Shown: positions 49,964 to 59,212, counted from the first letter of the stretch. The stretch is DNA of 64,000 nt from Streptomyces sp. NBC_01471 (GCF_041438865.1 NZ_CP109450.1:3203001-3267000); one strand, 5' to 3'. Notes: generated from the letters alone by a model not told the origin. Program-made: numbers and translations.

Positions 49964-51543
49964 GCCCGCCCTCGGTTCTTGACGTCTGTGTTGCTCAGGT
50001 CGGTCAGATCGGCCCTGCTGACGGCCGCGACCGTCAGCGGGTCGAGGTCGAAGAGTTCCCGCAGCGCGTCCGCGTACCCGGCGCCGCCGGGCTCGCTCGC
50101 GAGCTGCTTGACCCGCACGGTGGGCGCGTGCAGGAGCTTGTCGACGACACGGCGCACGGTCTGCGAGATCTCGGCGCGCTCCTTGTCGTCCAGGTCGGGA
50201 AGGCGTCCGTCGAGCCGCGCGATCTCACCGGCGACGACGCCGGCGGCCATGGTGCGCAGTGCCACGACGGTCGGAGTGATGTGGGCGGCCCGCTGGGCCG
50301 CGCCGAACGCCGCGACCTCGTCCGAGACGATGGTCCGTACGGCGTCGACATCGGCGGCCATCGGGGCGTCGGCGGACGCGTCGGCCAGCGACTCGATGTC
50401 GACCAGGCGCGCACCGCTGATGCGGTGGACCGCCGCGTCGATGTCGCGCGGCATGGCCAGGTCGAGCAGGGCCAGCCGCGGCGGGACCCCGTCGGCGGGA
50501 GCGCCGGCGATGCGCCGCACCGGTCGCGGGGCGGCGGGCCCGGCCGTACCGGCCCAGGCGCCGTGCTGCTCCAGCGCGTCGACCGCGCGCGCGGCGGCGG
50601 TGGCCGCCGTGGCGTCGGCGGGCACATCGGGGACCGGGTCGGGTGCCGCGCCGTGGATCGGGCCGCCGTGGACTGCGCCGTGGATTGCGCCGGCCGGTTC
50701 CGCGGGGGTGAACTCCTCGCCCAGCGCCCGGGCGACGGACTCCGCGGTCAGGACCAGACCGGTCGCGCCCGTACAGGAGACGACGAGGTCGGCACGGGCC
50801 AGCTCCCCGTCGACGGCATCCATCGGGACGGCCGCCGCGGCCACCCCGGCACCGCCGAGGATCTCCGCGAGCCGCTCCGCGCGCGCCTGCGTCCGGTTGG
50901 CGACGATGATCTCCCCGGCGCCCGCGCGGGCCAGCGTGGCGGCGGCCAGCGAGGACATCGAGCCCGCGCCGATCACCAGCGCGCGCTTGCCCCGGGCCCA
51001 GCCGGCCACGTCGGCGCCGCCCGCGAGCTGTTCGAGACCGAAGGTGACGACCGACTGTCCGGCCCGGTCGATCCCGGTCTCGCTGTGCGCCCGCTTGCCG
51101 ACCCGCAGGGCCTGCTGGAACAGATCGTTCAACAGCCGCCCGGCGGTGTGCAGTTCCTGTCCGAGCGCGAGAGCGTCCTTGATCTGGCCGAGGATCTGGC
51201 CCTCGCCGACGACCATGGAGTCCAGCCCGCACGCCACCGAGAAGAGATGGTGGACGGCCCGGTCCTCGTAGTGCACATAGAGATAAGGAGTGAGCTCTTC
51301 GAGCCCGACACCGCAGTGCTGGGCGAGCAGCGTGGACAGCTCGGCGACGCCCGCGTGGAACTTGTCCACGTCGGCGTACAGCTCGATGCGGTTGCAGGTG
51401 GCGAGCGCCGCCGCCTCGGCGGCGGGCTCGGCGGCCAGCGTGTCCTGCAACAGCTTGGCCTGCGCATCAGCGGAGAGCGCCGCCCGCTCCAGCACGCTGA
51501 CGGGCGCGCTGCGGTGACTGACTCCGACGACCAGGAGACTCAT
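49960..51543 (-). CDS. hemA: glutamyl-tRNA reductase
   Basis: A 527-residue NADPH-dependent enzyme that makes glutamate-1-semialdehyde for HemL. The catalytic Cys is in ALATCNRIELYADV. The Rossmann domain has RALVIGAGSMSSLAAATL and IIVANRTQARAERLAEILGG. Between it and the dimerisation helix is a repetitive His-Gly/Pro/Ala insert (AIHGAVHGGPIHGAAP) that makes the protein longer than the usual 420-450 residues. It overlaps rex by 4 bp. Confidence 0.95.
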   Translation of the reverse strand: MSLLVVGVSHRSAPVSVLERAALSADAQAKLLQDTLAAEPAAEAAALATCNRIELYADVDKFHAGVAELSTLLAQHCGVGLEELTPYLYVHYEDRAVHHLFSVACGLDSMVVGEGQILGQIKDALALGQELHTAGRLLNDLFQQALRVGKRAHSETGIDRAGQSVVTFGLEQLAGGADVAGWARGKRALVIGAGSMSSLAAATLARAGAGEIIVANRTQARAERLAEILGGAGVAAAAVPMDAVDGELARADLVVSCTGATGLVLTAESVARALGEEFTPAEPAGAIHGAVHGGPIHGAAPDPVPDVPADATAATAAARAVDALEQHGAWAGTAGPAAPRPVRRIAGAPADGVPPRLALLDLAMPRDIDAAVHRISGARLVDIESLADASADAPMAADVDAVRTIVSDEVAAFGAAQRAAHITPTVVALRTMAAGVVAGEIARLDGRLPDLDDKERAEISQTVRRVVDKLLHAPTVRVKQLASEPGGAGYADALRELFDLDPLTVAAVSRADLTDLSNTDVKNRGRA

Positions 51544-52352
51544 GCCGGCATCACGGCGGGCATGTCCCCGTCGGGTCCCTTCCGGTCGGCGTGGGCGGTG
51601 CGGGCGCTCACGGTGTGCGCGGCGGCAGCCGCCGCGTGTGCGGCGCCGCGGACCGGGGGCGCGTCGGTGTCGGGGTCGGCGAGCGCTCCCTCACCGGCCT
51701 TCCGCTGCTCGTGGAAGGCCAGGATCTGCAGCTCGATGGAGAGGTCGACCTTGCGCACGTCGACACCTTCCGGCACCGAGAGCACGGTGGGGGCGAAGTT
51801 CAGGATCGAGGTGACACCGGCGGCGACGAGGCGCTCACAGACCGGCTGCGCCGCACCCGCGGGGGTGGCGATGACGCCGATCGAGACGCCGTTGTCCGAG
51901 ATGATCTTTTCGAGGTCGTCGCTGTGCTGGACGGGGATCCCGGCCACCGGCTTCCCGGCCATGGCGGGGTCGGCGTCGATCAGCGCGGCCACCCGGAATC
52001 CGCGCGAGGCGAATCCGCCGTAGTTGGCGAGCGCGGCGCCGAGGTTACCGATACCGACGATGACCACGGGCCAGTCCTGGGTGAGACCCAGCTCACGCGA
52101 GATCTGGTATACGAGATATTCGACGTCGTAGCCGACGCCCCTGGTCCCGTACGAACCCAGGTAGGAGAAGTCCTTGCGCAGCTTCGCGGAGTTGACCCCG
52201 GCGGCCGCGGCGAGCTCCTCGGACGAAACCGTGGGCACGGAGCGCTCCGACAGGCCGGTGAGGGCGCGGAGATACAACGGAAGTCGGGCGACGGTGGCCT
52301 CGGGGATTCCTCGGCTACGGGTCGCCGGTCGGTGAGTTCGGCCAGTTGCCAC
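51540..52352 (-). CDS. rex: redox-sensing transcriptional repressor Rex
   Basis: About 270 residues. Winged helix at 15-80 (GIPEATVARLPLYLRALTGL, then ELAAAAGVNSAKLRKDFSYLGSYGTRGVGYDV, parts). The Rossmann domain VVIVGIGNLGAALANYGGF senses NADH/NAD+. The C-terminal helix swap is LSIELQILAFHEQRK, then a Pro/Ala-rich tail. GTG 52352 has GGAG 5 bp upstream. In S. coelicolor Rex is known to repress its own rex-hemACD operon when NADH is high, and the same gene order is here. Confidence 0.95.
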   Translation of the reverse strand: MATGRTHRPATRSRGIPEATVARLPLYLRALTGLSERSVPTVSSEELAAAAGVNSAKLRKDFSYLGSYGTRGVGYDVEYLVYQISRELGLTQDWPVVIVGIGNLGAALANYGGFASRGFRVAALIDADPAMAGKPVAGIPVQHSDDLEKIISDNGVSIGVIATPAGAAQPVCERLVAAGVTSILNFAPTVLSVPEGVDVRKVDLSIELQILAFHEQRKAGEGALADPDTDAPPVRGAAHAAAAAAHTVSARTAHADRKGPDGDMPAVMPA

Positions 52353-52428
52353 GGTGCTCCTGCGGGATGAGCGAGGCTGCAGGCGGCCACATGCAGCAGG
52401 ACCGCCCCGTCGAATGCAGGCTATGTCT

Positions 52429-52446
52429 TTGTGAACGCGTGCACAA
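52429..52446. promoter_or_regulatory. rex: Rex operator (ROP)
   Basis: TTGTGAA-CGCG-TGCACAA matches the ROP consensus TTGTGAANNNNTTCACAA at all but one base (TGC for TTC). It is 77 bp upstream of the rex GTG, as expected for autorepression. Confidence 0.88.
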
Positions 52447-52702
52447 AGATGGTGTCCGTTTTGTCCGTGCAAAGTGACCGGGGTCACGCACTTCGGCGGC
52501 GCATTGACGGAACCACGGGCCGATCCGATGCGTTGAGATCCCAAAGGGGGCAAAACGGCACACACTCCTCACGCCTACGCCCCCGAGACCGCTCAAATCG
52601 CCCATGATGGTAGCTGTATTTTCCGCGTGAAGCGCCGCGCGGACCGGTCGCCCGCCCCCGCCCCGGCCCTCCGCGCCGGCCGTTCACATCCGTCCGGACC
52701 GC

Positions 52703-52984
52703 TCAGGAACGCAGCGCGCGGCGGAGACGCTCGGGGTCCACCCGCCAGAAAGTGTGCTGTTCCCCATCGATGAGTACGACCGGAATCTGCTCCCAGTACG
52801 CCTCGTTGAGCGCGGAGTCCCGGGTGATGTCCTTCTCCTCCCACACCGCGCCGACTTCTCCGCACACAGTGGAGACCACGGCACGCGCGTCGTCACAGAG
52901 ATGACACCCGGGCTTCCCGACGAGAGTGACGACCCGCTCGGCGGGATTTCCGTGACCGGCACTGCGGCGGAACAGAGGGCTCAT
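52703..52984 (-). CDS. glutaredoxin-family protein
   Basis: A 93-residue thioredoxin-fold protein. CxxC is in KPGCHLCDDARAV at about residues 24-30, with a cis-Pro in IPVVLIDGEQHTFW. It has the length and pattern of actinobacterial mycoredoxin/glutaredoxin-like DUF836 proteins. It is on the same strand as rex, upstream, separated by the ROP region. ATG 52984 is chosen because the upstream frame is Pro/Arg-rich and non-coding. Confidence 0.85.
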   Translation of the reverse strand: MSPLFRRSAGHGNPAERVVTLVGKPGCHLCDDARAVVSTVCGEVGAVWEEKDITRDSALNEAYWEQIPVVLIDGEQHTFWRVDPERLRRALRS

Positions 52985-53165
52985 CCCCCCATTCTCCGCC
53001 GTCGGCGCGGAGACATCCCGCACCGAGCCCCACCAGCGGCCGGGCCGGCGGCCCGGCCGGTGCCCGAGGCCGTCCGCCCCGGCCGGAGGCATCCGTACGC
53101 CGGAGTTCACCCCGCCGCATTCCGCCGAGTGAGGAACGGTCCACCGAACTGGCTATGCTCGCACC

Positions 53166-54119
53166 ATGGCCGCACTGGGATGGCTCACCCCCCGCAGGCG
53201 CTCGGCGACAGCACGCAGTGTGCTGGCAGGCGAGGCCGCAGCCGAAGCAGCCCGGAAGTCCTCGCAGGAGCCGGCCCGGGCCGAGGCCGGCCCACTCGGC
53301 CGACCCACCGAAGAAGCCGGCCCGGAGGCCGAGTTCCCCGTCGCGGGGGACAGCCTGGCCGCCGCCTTCTTCGATCTCGACAACACCGTGATGCAGGGCG
53401 CCGCGATCTTCCACTTCGGCCGCGGCCTGTACAAGCGGAAGTTCTTCCAGCGCCGCGAACTGGCCAGGTTCGCCTGGCAGCAGGCCTGGTTCCGGCTGGC
53501 GGGCGTCGAGGATCCCGATCACATGCAGGACGCCCGGGAGAGCGCCCTCTCCATCGTCAAGGGACACCGCGTCTCCGAGCTGATGTCCATCGGCGAGGAG
53601 ATCTACGACGAGTACATGGCCGACCGCATCTGGCCGGGCACCCGCGCCCTCGCCCAGGCCCATCTGGACGCGGGCCAGAAGGTCTGGCTGGTCACCGCCG
53701 CCCCCGTGGAGACGGCGACGATCATCGCCCGCCGCCTCGGCCTGACCGGAGCGCTCGGCACAGTGGCGGAGTCGATGGACGGCGTCTACACCGGCCGCCT
53801 CGTCGGCGAACCGCTGCACGGCCCGGCGAAGGCGGAAGCCGTACGGGCACTCGCCGCCGCCGAGGGCCTCGACCTGGCACGCTGTGCCGCGTACAGCGAC
53901 TCGCACAACGACATCCCGATGCTCTCTCTCGTCGGCCACCCCTACGCGATCAACCCCGACGCGAAGCTGGCCCGTTACGCGCGCGAGCGCGAATGGCGGC
54001 TGCGCGACTACCGGACCGGCCGCAAGGCGGCCAAGGTCGGCATCCCGGCCGCGGCCGGGGTCGGCGCACTCGCGGGCGGCACCGCGGCCGCGGTCGCCCT
54101 GCACCGCCGCCGCCACTGA
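53166..54119 (+). CDS. HAD-IB family hydrolase
   Basis: A 317-residue SerB-like HAD protein. An about 60-residue Ala/Glu-rich N-terminal tail precedes motif I FFDLDNTVMQGAAIF, the cap with YKRKFFQRRELARFAWQQAWF, motif II WLVTAAPVETA, and motif IV AAYSDSHNDIPML. A C-terminal Ala/Gly segment followed by HRRRH ends the protein and may be membrane-associated. Family members include phosphoserine phosphatase-like and lipid/nucleotide phosphatases, and the substrate here is unknown. Confidence 0.87.
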   Translation: MAALGWLTPRRRSATARSVLAGEAAAEAARKSSQEPARAEAGPLGRPTEEAGPEAEFPVAGDSLAAAFFDLDNTVMQGAAIFHFGRGLYKRKFFQRRELARFAWQQAWFRLAGVEDPDHMQDARESALSIVKGHRVSELMSIGEEIYDEYMADRIWPGTRALAQAHLDAGQKVWLVTAAPVETATIIARRLGLTGALGTVAESMDGVYTGRLVGEPLHGPAKAEAVRALAAAEGLDLARCAAYSDSHNDIPMLSLVGHPYAINPDAKLARYAREREWRLRDYRTGRKAAKVGIPAAAGVGALAGGTAAAVALHRRRH

Positions 54120-54565
54120 GCGGCACACCACCCGACCCGTACGCCACCGCCCGGTGAACCACCGGCAGGCGGTCACCGACTCGCGCCTCGGCCGTCCGTA
54201 CGTCAGCCGGGGCTGACCGGAACGTCAACAGCTCCGCGCGCCCGCGCCACTCCGGCGAGCGCGGGCGGATCGAACTTCTTACCCCGCTGCGCCCGCCGCC
54301 AGTCCCGTTGCGGCCGCTCGCGCACAAGTGACCGCCCAATCAAACGGATCGTGGGGCTATCCGATCAATAAACGGTCACGAAGTGCTACTTGATCCGACG
54401 CGTATACGTAACAGAAGCGACGTAATCGATGATTTGAGCAACTGGGTGTAGCACTGCCTGTACGAAGCGTTATTCTCCTCAGACGCATACCGGACCTCAC
54501 TCGCCATCACGTCGAGTGAATCATCCAGCACTGCACGTGATGGAAGCTCTGCCTCTGGGAGTCCC
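54120..54565 (+). promoter_or_regulatory. bldN upstream region
   Basis: 446 bp without a gene. Positions 54331-54480 are noticeably AT-rich for this genome, as in known bldN promoters. A dyad TCACTCG-N9-CGAGTGA (54497-54519) resembles BldD-type sites (AGTGA/TCAC half-sites), and BldD is known to repress bldN in S. coelicolor. Equating the two is an inference. Confidence 0.55.
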
Positions 54566-55345
54566 GTGTACCCACACGTCGGGGTTGACGCCTCGGGCCT
54601 GGCTACGCTGCGCGCAACGGTCTTTGACCAGCTGCGCGGCTTCGTCCCCACCGCGTACGCCGTCCCCGCATTTGCCACAGCCGCGCCCGCCGGACCCTGC
54701 TATGCCCTCGCCGAGAGCGGTGCGGGCGCAGCGGTCGGCAGACGCAGCCGTGGCGGCACCGGCACGTCCACCGCCCGTCGGCCTGCGGCCGACAGCGACA
54801 GCGCACGCATGATGGACCTCGTCGAACGAGCTCAGGCCGGCGAGGCCGACGCCTTCGGGCGGCTCTACGACCAGTACAGCGACACGGTCTACCGCTACAT
54901 CTACTACCGCGTCGGCGGGAAGGCGACGGCGGAGGATCTCACCAGTGAGACCTTCCTGCGCGCTCTGCGCCGTATCTCCACCTTCACCTGGCAGGGGCGC
55001 GACTTCGGCGCCTGGCTGGTCACGATCGCCCGGAACCTGGTCGCCGACCACTTCAAGTCGAGCCGTTTCCGGCTCGAAGTGACCACGGGCGAAATGCTCG
55101 ACGCCAACGAGGTCGAGCGCAGTCCGGAGGACTCCGTCCTGGAGTCCCTCTCCAACGCCGCCCTGCTCGAAGCCGTACGGAAGCTCAATCCACAGCAGCA
55201 GGAGTGCGTGACTCTGCGCTTCCTGCAAGGGCTCTCCGTGGCCGAGACGGCACGGGCCATGGGCAAGAACGAGGGCGCCATCAAGACGCTCCAGTACCGG
55301 GCCGTGCGCACGCTGGCGCGGCTCCTCCCCGATGACGCTCGCTGA
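54566..55345 (+). CDS. bldN: developmental ECF sigma factor BldN
   Basis: A 259-residue ECF sigma factor, near-identical in layout to S. coelicolor BldN. Residues 1-86 are the characteristic pro-sequence (MYPHVGVDASGLATLRATVF) that is removed by proteolysis. Region 2 is about 88-155 (AFGRLYDQYSDTVYRYIYYR, then DLTSETFLRALRRI) and region 4 about 195-255 (LNPQQQECVTLRFLQGLSVAETARAMG, then KTLQYRAVRTLARLL). It controls aerial hyphae genes such as chaplins, rodlins and bldM. GTG start with GGAG. Confidence 0.96.
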   Translation: MYPHVGVDASGLATLRATVFDQLRGFVPTAYAVPAFATAAPAGPCYALAESGAGAAVGRRSRGGTGTSTARRPAADSDSARMMDLVERAQAGEADAFGRLYDQYSDTVYRYIYYRVGGKATAEDLTSETFLRALRRISTFTWQGRDFGAWLVTIARNLVADHFKSSRFRLEVTTGEMLDANEVERSPEDSVLESLSNAALLEAVRKLNPQQQECVTLRFLQGLSVAETARAMGKNEGAIKTLQYRAVRTLARLLPDDAR

Positions 55346-55401
55346 TCACAACTCACCGTCAGTCATGGGCTCATGACACTGCGGTCCGATCATCCTTCGT
55401 C

Positions 55402-55430
55402 CGTAACCCAAGTGCTGTGCGGCTCGTTGA
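55402..55430 (+). promoter_or_regulatory. rsbN: sigma-BldN-type promoter of rsbN
   Basis: CGTAAC (55402-55407), 17 bp, CGTTGA (55425-55430), which fits the sigma-BldN consensus CGTAAC-N16-CGTTGA apart from one extra spacer base. It is located between bldN and rsbN, as expected since rsbN is known to be BldN-dependent in S. venezuelae. Confidence 0.75.
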
Positions 55431-55560
55431 GTGGGATGCAGGCTCCCTGTGGTCAAGCCACGCCCGCAGGTACTCACCCGATCGAGTGGAAGCACTCAAG
55501 GTGGGCAACCTTCCGGACCCCGAGGGGAGTCGATCGTCATGACGAGAGGAGGTGCCGCCA

Positions 55561-56763
55561 GTGATCGGACAAGTTTCGGCACACCGGCGGGCGAACGCCT
55601 TCGCCCAGGCCCTGGAGGAGCAGACACTCCAGGGCTCGGCGGCCGACCAGCCCGAAGCTCCCACCGAACCGAGCGCACAAGGGCAGTTGCTGACCCTGGT
55701 GACCGGGCTCGAAGAGCTACCGAAACCGCAGCTGGATCCTGAGGTCAAAGTGGTGCAGCGAGCCCAGCTCGTTGCCGCCATGGAGACGATGCTCGCGGGG
55801 GGAGGTGTGTCCGAGGGCCCTCAGGTGCCCGAACAGCGGACCGGCCGAGGCGCCCACCGGGCGTCCCCGCTCCGGAAATTGCGCCCCCGCTCCCGCTGGT
55901 CGAAGGGCCTCGCTGCGGGCGGACTCACCGTCGGCGTCGCGGCCGGAGCCTTCAGCGGCGTCGCGGCTGCCAGCTCCGACGCCCTCCCCGGTGATTCGCT
56001 GTACGGGCTGAAGCGCGGCATGGAAGATCTCAAGCTGGGGATGGCGAACGACGATGCCGACCGCGGCGAGATCTACCTCGACCAGGCTTCCACCCGTCTC
56101 CAGGAGGCGCGCCGCCTCATGGAGCGCGACCGGGCGGGCCGGCTCGACCACGAGCAACTGGGCGAAGTCAGACGCGCGCTGAACGGCATGAACCACGACG
56201 CCGGAGAAGGCCACCGGCTGCTGCACGAGGCGTACGCGAGGAACGGGACACTCGGCCCGATCCAGACGCTCTCCTCGTTCTCCCGCTCGCACCGGGAGGC
56301 CTGGAGCAGACTCCGGGGCCGGCTGCCCGTCCAGCTCCACGACGTGGGAAACCAGGTGAACTCGGTCTTCGACGCCATAGACCAGGAGGTCAGCCCGCTC
56401 CAGGCGCAGCTGCCGCACATCCCCGGCACCACCGCCCGTACCCCCGGACACCCGGGCACCTCAAGGCCGGGCACCCCCGGGACCGACCGTCCCGGCCACG
56501 CCTCGGCCGCACCCGACCACAGCGGCCAGCACAACGCCCGGCCGAAGCCCTCGGGCTCCGAGAGCGGCAAGGCCGACCAGGGCCTGATCGGCGGCAACAC
56601 GGGCGGCCTCCTCGGCCCGCCGAAGAACAGCGGCGATTCGTCCTCCTCCGAAGGCACGGGCAAGTCCGGCGAGGGCTCCAAGCCCGCCCCGGACGTCACC
56701 CTGCCCCCGCTGCTCCCCGGCCTGCTCCCGGGCCTGGGCATCAACGGCGAGGACGCACCGTAG
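55561..56763 (+). CDS. rsbN: anti-sigma factor RsbN (DUF5667)
   Basis: A 400-residue membrane anti-sigma factor. The cytosolic N-terminus (about 1-110) starts VIGQVSAHRRANAFAQALEE and binds sigma-BldN. One membrane helix (about 116-137: GLAAGGLTVGVAAGAFSGVA) leads to an extracellular DUF5667 domain (SLYGLKRGMEDLKLGMA, DRGEIYLDQASTRLQEARRL) and a long Pro/Gly/Ser tail. GTG 55561 has AGGAGG 8 bp upstream. Confidence 0.93.
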   Translation: MIGQVSAHRRANAFAQALEEQTLQGSAADQPEAPTEPSAQGQLLTLVTGLEELPKPQLDPEVKVVQRAQLVAAMETMLAGGGVSEGPQVPEQRTGRGAHRASPLRKLRPRSRWSKGLAAGGLTVGVAAGAFSGVAAASSDALPGDSLYGLKRGMEDLKLGMANDDADRGEIYLDQASTRLQEARRLMERDRAGRLDHEQLGEVRRALNGMNHDAGEGHRLLHEAYARNGTLGPIQTLSSFSRSHREAWSRLRGRLPVQLHDVGNQVNSVFDAIDQEVSPLQAQLPHIPGTTARTPGHPGTSRPGTPGTDRPGHASAAPDHSGQHNARPKPSGSESGKADQGLIGGNTGGLLGPPKNSGDSSSSEGTGKSGEGSKPAPDVTLPPLLPGLLPGLGINGEDAP

Positions 56764-56782
56764 GCAGCAATGCGTGCGGACG

Positions 56783-56820
56783 AAGGTGCCGGGCCCGGTG
56801 TGTCACGGGCCCGGCACCTT
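56783..56820. terminator. bidirectional hairpin after rsbN
   Basis: AAGGTGCCGGGCCCG and its exact inverse, 8-nt loop. It serves rsbN on one side and the acyltransferase on the other. Confidence 0.82.
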
Positions 56821-56856
56821 CATGCTCGTCCAGGGACGCACTGTTCGGCCGGCCGG

Positions 56857-57933
56857 TCAGAAGAAGACCGACCGCCGTTGCACGAGCAGCTTGTACAGCG
56901 TGTGCTGGATCTGCTCCCGCACCTGGTCCGTCAGGTTGAACATCAGCATCGGATCCTCCGCCGCCTCCTCGGAGAACCCGTCCGTCGGGATCGGCTCACC
57001 GAACTGGATGGTCCACTTCGTCGGCAGCGGCACCAGGCCCAGCGGCCCGAGCCACGGGAACGTCGGCGTGACCGGGAAGTACGGGAAGCCCAGCAGCCGC
57101 GCCACCGTCTTCGCGTTGCCGATCATCGGGTAGATCTCCTCCGCCCCGACGATCGAGCAGGGCACGATCGGCACCCCGGCCCGGAGCGCGGTCGACACGA
57201 AGCCGCCCCGCCCGAACCGCTGGAGCTTGTACCGGTCGGAGAACGGCTTACCGATCCCCTTGAACCCCTCGGGCATCACCCCGACGACCTCGCCGCGCTG
57301 GAGCAGCCGCTCCGCGTCCTCCGCGCACGCCAGCGTGTGCCCGGCCTTCCGGGCCAGCTCGTTGACGACCGGCAGCATGAACACCAGATCCGCGGCGAGC
57401 AGCCGCAGATGGCGCTCAGCCGGGTGGTGGTCGTGGACGGCGACCTGGAGCATCAGCCCGTCGAGCGGGAGCGTCCCCGAGTGATTGGCGACGACGAGCG
57501 CCCCGCCGTCCGACGGGATGTTCTCCACACCCTTCACCTCGACGCGGAAGTACTTCTCGTACAGCGGCCGCACCGCCGACATCAGTACCTGGTCGGTGAG
57601 CTCCTTGTCGTACCCGAACTCGTCGACGTCGTACTCACCGGTGATCCGCCGCCGCAGAAAGGCCAGCCCGCCGGCGATCCGCCGGTCCCAGTCGCCACCG
57701 GTGGGCTCCGCGCGGTCCTCCGGTGCCTGCACCGGCACGTGTGACGACGGCTCCGCCTGCCCGGCCGCCTCGGCCGGGCCGGACGGCTCAGGCCCGGTCT
57801 GCTGCTCCGGTACGGGCGCGAGCGGTCCCGTAGCAGCCCTGCCGCGCGCCCCGGACCGCTTGGCGGCCTTGCCGCTCCTGTTCCGCCTCGCTCGCGGCTC
57901 GTCGCCGAAGGGGATGACCTTGGCATCGGCCAT
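56857..57933 (-). CDS. lysophospholipid acyltransferase-family protein
   Basis: A 358-residue PlsC-like protein. An about 130-residue N-terminal charged, low-complexity region precedes the acyltransferase domain: GALVVANHSGTLPLDGLML (block I His/Asp), VGVMPEGFKGIGKPFSDR (block III) and VPIVPCSIVGAEEIYP (block IV). The likely role is transfer of an acyl group to a glycerolipid acceptor at the membrane. It is paired with the epimerase upstream, whose stop is one base from its start. Confidence 0.87.
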   Translation of the reverse strand: MADAKVIPFGDEPRARRNRSGKAAKRSGARGRAATGPLAPVPEQQTGPEPSGPAEAAGQAEPSSHVPVQAPEDRAEPTGGDWDRRIAGGLAFLRRRITGEYDVDEFGYDKELTDQVLMSAVRPLYEKYFRVEVKGVENIPSDGGALVVANHSGTLPLDGLMLQVAVHDHHPAERHLRLLAADLVFMLPVVNELARKAGHTLACAEDAERLLQRGEVVGVMPEGFKGIGKPFSDRYKLQRFGRGGFVSTALRAGVPIVPCSIVGAEEIYPMIGNAKTVARLLGFPYFPVTPTFPWLGPLGLVPLPTKWTIQFGEPIPTDGFSEEAAEDPMLMFNLTDQVREQIQHTLYKLLVQRRSVFF

Positions 57934-57934
57934 G

Positions 57935-59044
57935 TCAGATGCGCTCCTTGCTGACGGAGTGGGCGGGGATCACGGGCCGGGCGGCGCCGGCGGCTGCGGC
58001 GGGTCCGGCCGGCCCGACGGATTCGGCGAAGGCGGCGACCCGGTCGACGGCCCGCGCCAGCGCCCGGGGCGGCAGCAGGCCGTCCCCCCGGCTGAGCGCG
58101 AAGTCCTCGAAGGTCTCGGCCGTCGAGTACCTCGGCACGAACCCGAGTGTCTCGCGCATCTGCACCGTACTGACGACCCGGCCATGGGTGAGCAGCCGGA
58201 TCTGCTCCGGCGAGAAGTCGGTCACCCCGACGGTCCGCAGCGCCGAACCGACCCAGTTCACGGCGGGCAGCAGCACCGGCACGGTCGGCCGGCCGAGCCG
58301 CCGCGAGCACTGCGAGAGCAGCAGCACACCGTCGCCCGCGATGTTGAAGGTGCCGCTGTTGAGCGTCCCGCGCGGCGGTTCGCCGAGTGCCAGGCGGAGT
58401 ACGTCGATGACGTCGTCCTCGTGGACGAACTGGAGCCGCGGGTCGTAACCGAACACGGTCGGCAGCACCGGCAACGAGAGGTACTCGGCGAGCGGGTAGT
58501 CGGTGCTCGGCCCCAGGATGTTCGCGAAGCGCAGGACGCAGACCGCCACATCGGGCCTGCGCCGGGCGAAGCCCCGTACGTAGCCCTCGACCTCCACCGC
58601 GTCCTTGGCGAAGCCGCCGCTGGGCAGTGACTTGGGGGGCGTCGTCTCGGTGAAGACGGCCGGGTCGCGCGGTGCCGACCCGTACACGTTGGTACTGGAC
58701 TTGACCACCAGGCGCCGGACGGTCGGCGACTTCTGGCAGGCGCCGAGCAGCTGCATGGTGCCGATGACGTTGGTCTCCTTGACCGTCGTCCGGCCACCGG
58801 TGCCCAGCGGGGTGCCCGTGACGTCCATGTGCACGACGGTGTCGACGTCGTACTCGGCGAGCACCCGGGCGATGGCGGGCTGGCGGATGTCCGCCCGTAC
58901 GAAGACGGCGTCACCCAGTCCGTGGGCCGGCTCCACGATGTCCACCGCGATCACCCGGTCCACCTCGGCGTCCCGCAGGATGCGGCGCACGAGCCGGCCT
59001 CCGAGCTGCCGGGCCACTCCGGTGACGAGCACGACCTTGCCCAA
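57935..59044 (-). CDS. NAD-dependent epimerase/dehydratase family protein
   Basis: A 369-residue extended SDR. It has the N-terminal KVVLVTGVARQLGGRLVRRIL, FVRADIRQP, the VKSSTNVYGSAPRDP active-site strand, and a long C-terminal substrate domain with DVLRLALGEPPRG. The usual YxxxK is replaced by YGSA with no nearby Lys, so it may bind rather than turn over a nucleotide sugar. It precedes the acyltransferase with a 1-bp gap. Confidence 0.85.
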   Translation of the reverse strand: MGKVVLVTGVARQLGGRLVRRILRDAEVDRVIAVDIVEPAHGLGDAVFVRADIRQPAIARVLAEYDVDTVVHMDVTGTPLGTGGRTTVKETNVIGTMQLLGACQKSPTVRRLVVKSSTNVYGSAPRDPAVFTETTPPKSLPSGGFAKDAVEVEGYVRGFARRRPDVAVCVLRFANILGPSTDYPLAEYLSLPVLPTVFGYDPRLQFVHEDDVIDVLRLALGEPPRGTLNSGTFNIAGDGVLLLSQCSRRLGRPTVPVLLPAVNWVGSALRTVGVTDFSPEQIRLLTHGRVVSTVQMRETLGFVPRYSTAETFEDFALSRGDGLLPPRALARAVDRVAAFAESVGPAGPAAAAGAARPVIPAHSVSKERI

Positions 59045-59158
59045 GATCAGCGCCTTCCCATTCGGACTCCCGTACGGGCCACGGTAGCGGCTCGTTGTCG
59101 CGCTGTACTGGTGATGCGCTGCGTGAAGTCATCGGAAATCTACCCGCAGGAACGCGCA

Positions 59159-59191
59159 GAGGCCCTCCCACCATGCTGGTGGGAGGGCCTC
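59159..59191 (-). terminator. hairpin after bS22 gene
   Basis: GAGGCCCTCCCACCA and its exact inverse, 15 bp with a 3-nt loop (TGC). It follows the short ribosomal gene on the minus strand. Confidence 0.8.
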
Positions 59192-59212
59192 AGAACCACG
59201 TACAGCTGCCGC

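Noticed and set aside
54376..54678. A 100-residue minus-strand frame in the bldN upstream region
   Set aside because: It overlaps the bldN start, has poor third-position GC and no ribosome site.
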